A stretch of DNA of 9,115 bases from Acidimangrovimonas sp. (GTDB lineage Bacteria > Pseudomonadota > Alphaproteobacteria > Rhodobacterales > Rhodobacteraceae): assembly GCA_030147905.1 (NCBI GenBank), contig JASBUM010000293.1, forward strand, positions 1-9,115. Reading direction: 5' to 3'. The notes under the pieces were generated by a model. That model was not told the origin of the DNA and did not search any database. It was given only the letters and a program-made list of their open reading frames with translations. The translations under genes and the position numbers were made by a program. Numbering within the stretch: the stretch's first letter is position 1; every line of letters starts with the position of its first letter. Positions 7,617 to 9,115 of this stretch are shown here, one piece after another.

Positions 7617-7809
7617 TTGCGCCACTTCCCGCCGCCTTGATAGCGTCAGCCCTGCGAGTCAGTTCGCCTTGGGGGGACATGAAGTGGTCGAAGGTGTCAC
7701 GTCCGCCAGTTGGGTCTGCCAAACCATTGACGGAAGACGCGGACACCTTCGATCACAGGTCACGCTTCGCAGGTGAAAACGTTCAACCTGCGGGAGTGAT
7801 GTGTGCGAA
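7617..7809 (+). ncRNA. candidate structured non-coding RNA with 6S-like rod architecture
   Basis: No conserved protein is encoded here, but the plus strand folds into one long rod. From outside in: TTGCGC (7617-7622) pairs imperfectly with GTGCGAA (7803-7809). CACTTCCCGC (7623-7632) pairs with GCGGGAGTG (7790-7798) with one bulge. TTGA (7637-7640) and CGT (7644-7646) pair with TCAA and ACG (7779-7786). CCTGCGA (7651-7657) pairs with TCGCAGG (7767-7773). A 26 by 10 nt unpaired bubble follows (7658-7683 and 7757-7766). Then comes a 15-bp helix (7684-7698 with 7742-7756) closed by a 43-nt, partly self-paired end. One G-U pair in the long helix favours the plus strand. Total size of about 190 nt and the central bubble are what 6S RNA looks like, but I could not match conserved 6S nucleotides from memory. 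No clear promoter is seen; TTGCAC at 7562-7567 is a weak -35 candidate. Alternatives are a dnaA leader element or an unknown RNA. Confidence 0.42.
7768..7792 (+). repeat. alternative hairpin inside the candidate RNA
   Basis: CGCAGGT (7768-7774) pairs with ACCTGCG (7786-7792), and three more pairs form past a bulged A, giving a 10-bp stem with an AACG loop. It competes for the same CGCAGG that pairs with CCTGCG at 7651-7656 in the long rod, so only one of the two can form at a time. Confidence 0.5.
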
Positions 7810-7817
7810 TCATTCGC
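7805..7817. repeat. 13-bp near-palindrome containing a GANTC site
   Basis: GCGAATCATTCGC has perfect 6-bp arms around a central C and includes the GAATC at 7807-7811. It could be a protein-binding site upstream of dnaA, or the 3' end of the preceding structured RNA. No T-tract follows, so it is not an intrinsic terminator. Confidence 0.35.
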
Positions 7818-7868
7818 GCCGCGGCTGACGCCCGGCGCCAGGTTTCGCGCCATGTCCAATGGATCGAA

Positions 7869-7893
7869 GCCACCCATGCGAAGGGTGGGTGGC
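7869..7893 (+). repeat. stable hairpin upstream of dnaA
   Basis: GCCACCCA (7869-7876) pairs perfectly with TGGGTGGC (7886-7893) around a 9-nt loop. No T-tract follows, so it is not an intrinsic terminator. Confidence 0.55.
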
Positions 7894-7946
7894 CTATGGG
7901 CTGTCAACGGCGTTTCGGCGGCGATTGCATCGTCGTCTTCGCATGG
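7874..7946 (+). repeat. 10-bp long-range inverted repeat competing with two hairpins
   Basis: CCATGCGAAG (7874-7883) is the exact reverse complement of CTTCGCATGG (7937-7946). If they pair, across 53 nt, the 7869-7893 hairpin and the base of the 7940-7965 hairpin cannot form. This gives two alternative folds in the presumed dnaA leader. Confidence 0.45.
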
Positions 7947-7965
7947 CTGCATAGGCAGTCATGCG
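7940..7965 (+). repeat. 11-bp hairpin with tetraloop upstream of dnaA
   Basis: CGCATGGCTGC (7940-7950) pairs with GCAGTCATGCG (7955-7965) around an ATAG loop. Ten pairs are Watson-Crick and one is G-U on the plus strand (7946 with 7959); it would be a C-A mismatch on the minus strand. It lies about 100 bp before the dnaA start. There is no T-tract. Confidence 0.6.
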
Positions 7966-8066
7966 GCCGGGGATGGCGTTCCAAACCGGGGCTGTGGGAA
8001 GGGTAAGTTGTCGAGGGGCAGTTGCGTGGGCCCTTCATGAACAGATGTGACAGCGGGTCGGAAATA

Positions 8067-9115
8067 ATGAAGAACGAAGCCTGGGGGCATGCGCGCGATG
8101 AACTTCTCAAGACGGTGGGCAGGAACAACTTCGCAACCTGGATAGCGCCGCTCGAATTCAAGACGGTCGAACGCGGCGTAGCGACCTTTTTCGTGCCGAC
8201 GAGCTTTTTCGGAACCTGGGTTTCGCGCAATTTCGCCGACCAGATCCGGCAACAGCTGATCTCGGCGGGCGAGGAGGTCGAGCGGATCGAATTCGCGGTG
8301 CAGAGCGAGCGCCGCCCGGTGACCTCGGCCGCGGCGCCCGAACCCGCCACGCAGCGCCGACAGCCGGCCGCACGCGGCAACGACGACGGCGAGCAGCTTT
8401 CGGCGCCGCTCGACAACCGCTTCACCTTCGAGACCTTCGTCGTCGGCAAGCCCAACGAGTTGGCGCATGCGGCCGCGCGGCGGGTCGCCGAAGGCGGCGC
8501 GGTCAGTTTCAATCCGCTCTTTCTTTACGGCGGCGTCGGGCTGGGCAAGACCCACCTGATGCATGCGATCGCACATGAGCTGCGCGAACGCCGGTCCGAG
8601 CTTCGGGTTCTCTATCTTTCGGCCGAGCAGTTCATGTATCGCTTCGTCCAGGCGCTGCGCGAACGCCAGATCATGGATTTCAAGGAGATGTTCCGCTCGG
8701 TCGACGTGCTGATGGTGGACGACGTTCAGTTCATCGCCGGCAAGGACAGCACGCAAGAGGAGTTCTTTCACACCTTCAACGCGCTGGTCGACCAGAACAA
8801 GCAGATCGTCATTTCCGCCGACCGCGCTCCGGGGGAGATCAAGGACCTCGAGGAACGGATCAAGAGCCGCCTGCAATGCGGTCTCGTGGTCGATCTCCAC
8901 CCCACCGATTACGAATTGCGTCTGGGCATCTTGCAGCAGAAGGCCGAAAGCTACCGTCAGCAATACCCGGGCCTGAAGCTGGCCGATGGCGTGCTGGAAT
9001 TCCTCGCCCACCGGATCACCACCAATGTCCGCGTTCTCGAAGGCGCGCTGACGCGGCTTTTCGCCTTCGCCAGTCTCGTGGGGCGCGAGATCACGCTGGA
9101 TCTGGCCCAGGATTG
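8067..9115 (+). CDS. dnaA: chromosomal replication initiator DnaA (3' end beyond window)
   Basis: 349 codons are visible; the frame is open at the window edge. DnaA is the AAA+ ATPase that binds origin DnaA boxes, opens the duplex and recruits the helicase. Domain I (about 1-80) mediates oligomer and helicase contacts. A short linker follows (about 81-115). The ATPase domain III has Walker A GGVGLGKT (155-162), Walker B LMVDDVQFI (215-223), sensor I ISADRAP (249-255), the arginine-finger segment RIKSRL (264-269) and sensor II NVRVLEGAL (320-328). The DNA-binding domain IV lies outside the window. Start 8067 (MKNEAWGHAR) fits the usual short N-terminus of relatives, though its GGAA (8060-8063) is only 3 nt away. 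An in-frame ATG at 8037, with GGG 6 nt upstream, would add 10 residues. Upstream lies a long, structured gene-free region. Confidence 0.98.
   Translation, partial: MKNEAWGHARDELLKTVGRNNFATWIAPLEFKTVERGVATFFVPTSFFGTWVSRNFADQIRQQLISAGEEVERIEFAVQSERRPVTSAAAPEPATQRRQPAARGNDDGEQLSAPLDNRFTFETFVVGKPNELAHAAARRVAEGGAVSFNPLFLYGGVGLGKTHLMHAIAHELRERRSELRVLYLSAEQFMYRFVQALRERQIMDFKEMFRSVDVLMVDDVQFIAGKDSTQEEFFHTFNALVDQNKQIVISADRAPGEIKDLEERIKSRLQCGLVVDLHPTDYELRLGILQQKAESYRQQYPGLKLADGVLEFLAHRITTNVRVLEGALTRLFAFASLVGREITLDLAQD

Larger units (their letters stand above)
7810..8066 (+). promoter_or_regulatory. dnaA upstream/leader region, gene-free
   Basis: No credible gene is seen. The stretch holds a GGCGC/GCGCC hairpin (7834-7851), two stronger hairpins (7869-7893 and 7940-7965) and a long-range 10-bp inverted repeat joining them. 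No promoter close to a sigma-70 consensus is evident, so the dnaA transcription start cannot be placed. DnaA boxes (TTATCCACA-like) and an AT-rich segment are absent. Across the whole rpsT-dnaA gap there are four GANTC sites, at 7577, 7597, 7656 and 7807. Confidence 0.4.

Noticed and set aside
7651..7800. A known riboswitch, tmRNA, RNase P RNA or SRP RNA in the structured gap
   Set aside because: The core sequences I know for cobalamin, FMN, TPP, SAM-type riboswitches, the tmRNA tag, RNase P and SRP RNA are not present; only 6S-like architecture remained as a partial fit.
7801..8040. Small open frames in the rpsT-dnaA gap (GTG 7801, GTG 7803, and ATG 7799 with only nine codons)
   Set aside because: GGGAG at 7792-7796 could serve as a ribosome site, but the products are low-complexity, Arg-rich and unlike any family I know, and the frames overlap strong RNA hairpins.
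7441..8066. Chromosome origin next to dnaA
   Set aside because: No TTATCCACA-like DnaA boxes, no AT-rich unwinding element and no CtrA-type TTAA repeats are visible. The closest match, TGTGGGAAG near 7993, has three mismatches.
7959..9011. A 350-codon frame opposite dnaA
   Set aside because: DnaA Walker, sensor and arginine-finger motifs on the plus strand settle the coding strand.

Overview
The window is about two thirds G+C and reads as chromosomal DNA of an alphaproteobacterium, most likely a member of the Rhodobacterales (Rhodobacteraceae/Paracoccaceae). This rests on the gene order mutM - enoyl-CoA hydratase - rpsT - dnaA with ubiE-ubiB divergent from mutM, on the C-x4-C zinc finger of MutM, and on the alphaproteobacterial style of DnaA. 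No tRNA, rRNA, insertion sequence, phage gene or CRISPR array was found.

Layout. (1) 98-2882, plus strand: the end of a flagellar locus, with fliK (hook-length control; very long, Ala/Gly/Pro-rich, recognisable mainly by its C-terminal domain) followed by flgD (hook cap). (2) 2893-5175, minus strand: ubiE and ubiB, two ubiquinone-biosynthesis genes that abut with no gap and converge on flgD with only 10 bp between stop codons. (3) 5176-5296: a short divergent promoter region. (4) 5297-7038, plus strand: mutM (DNA glycosylase for oxidised guanine) and a short-chain enoyl-CoA hydratase. (5) 7174-7440: rpsT (ribosomal protein S20), with a good promoter and a strong intrinsic terminator. (6) 7506-8066: a gene-free stretch of about 560 bp. 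(7) 8067 to the window end: dnaA, cut by the edge after 349 codons.

Most genes are ordinary housekeeping functions: quinone synthesis, DNA repair, beta-oxidation, translation and replication initiation. The least explained part is the gap between rpsT and dnaA. It can fold as plus-strand RNA into a rod of about 190 nt (7617-7809) with a 15-bp inner helix, a closing stem and a central bubble, an architecture reminiscent of 6S RNA. A second set of strong, mutually exclusive hairpins (7869-7965) lies nearer dnaA. G-U pairs in both elements favour the plus strand. Neither could be matched to a known family from memory. The same gap has four GANTC methylation sites but no DnaA boxes or AT-rich element, so it is not obviously an origin.
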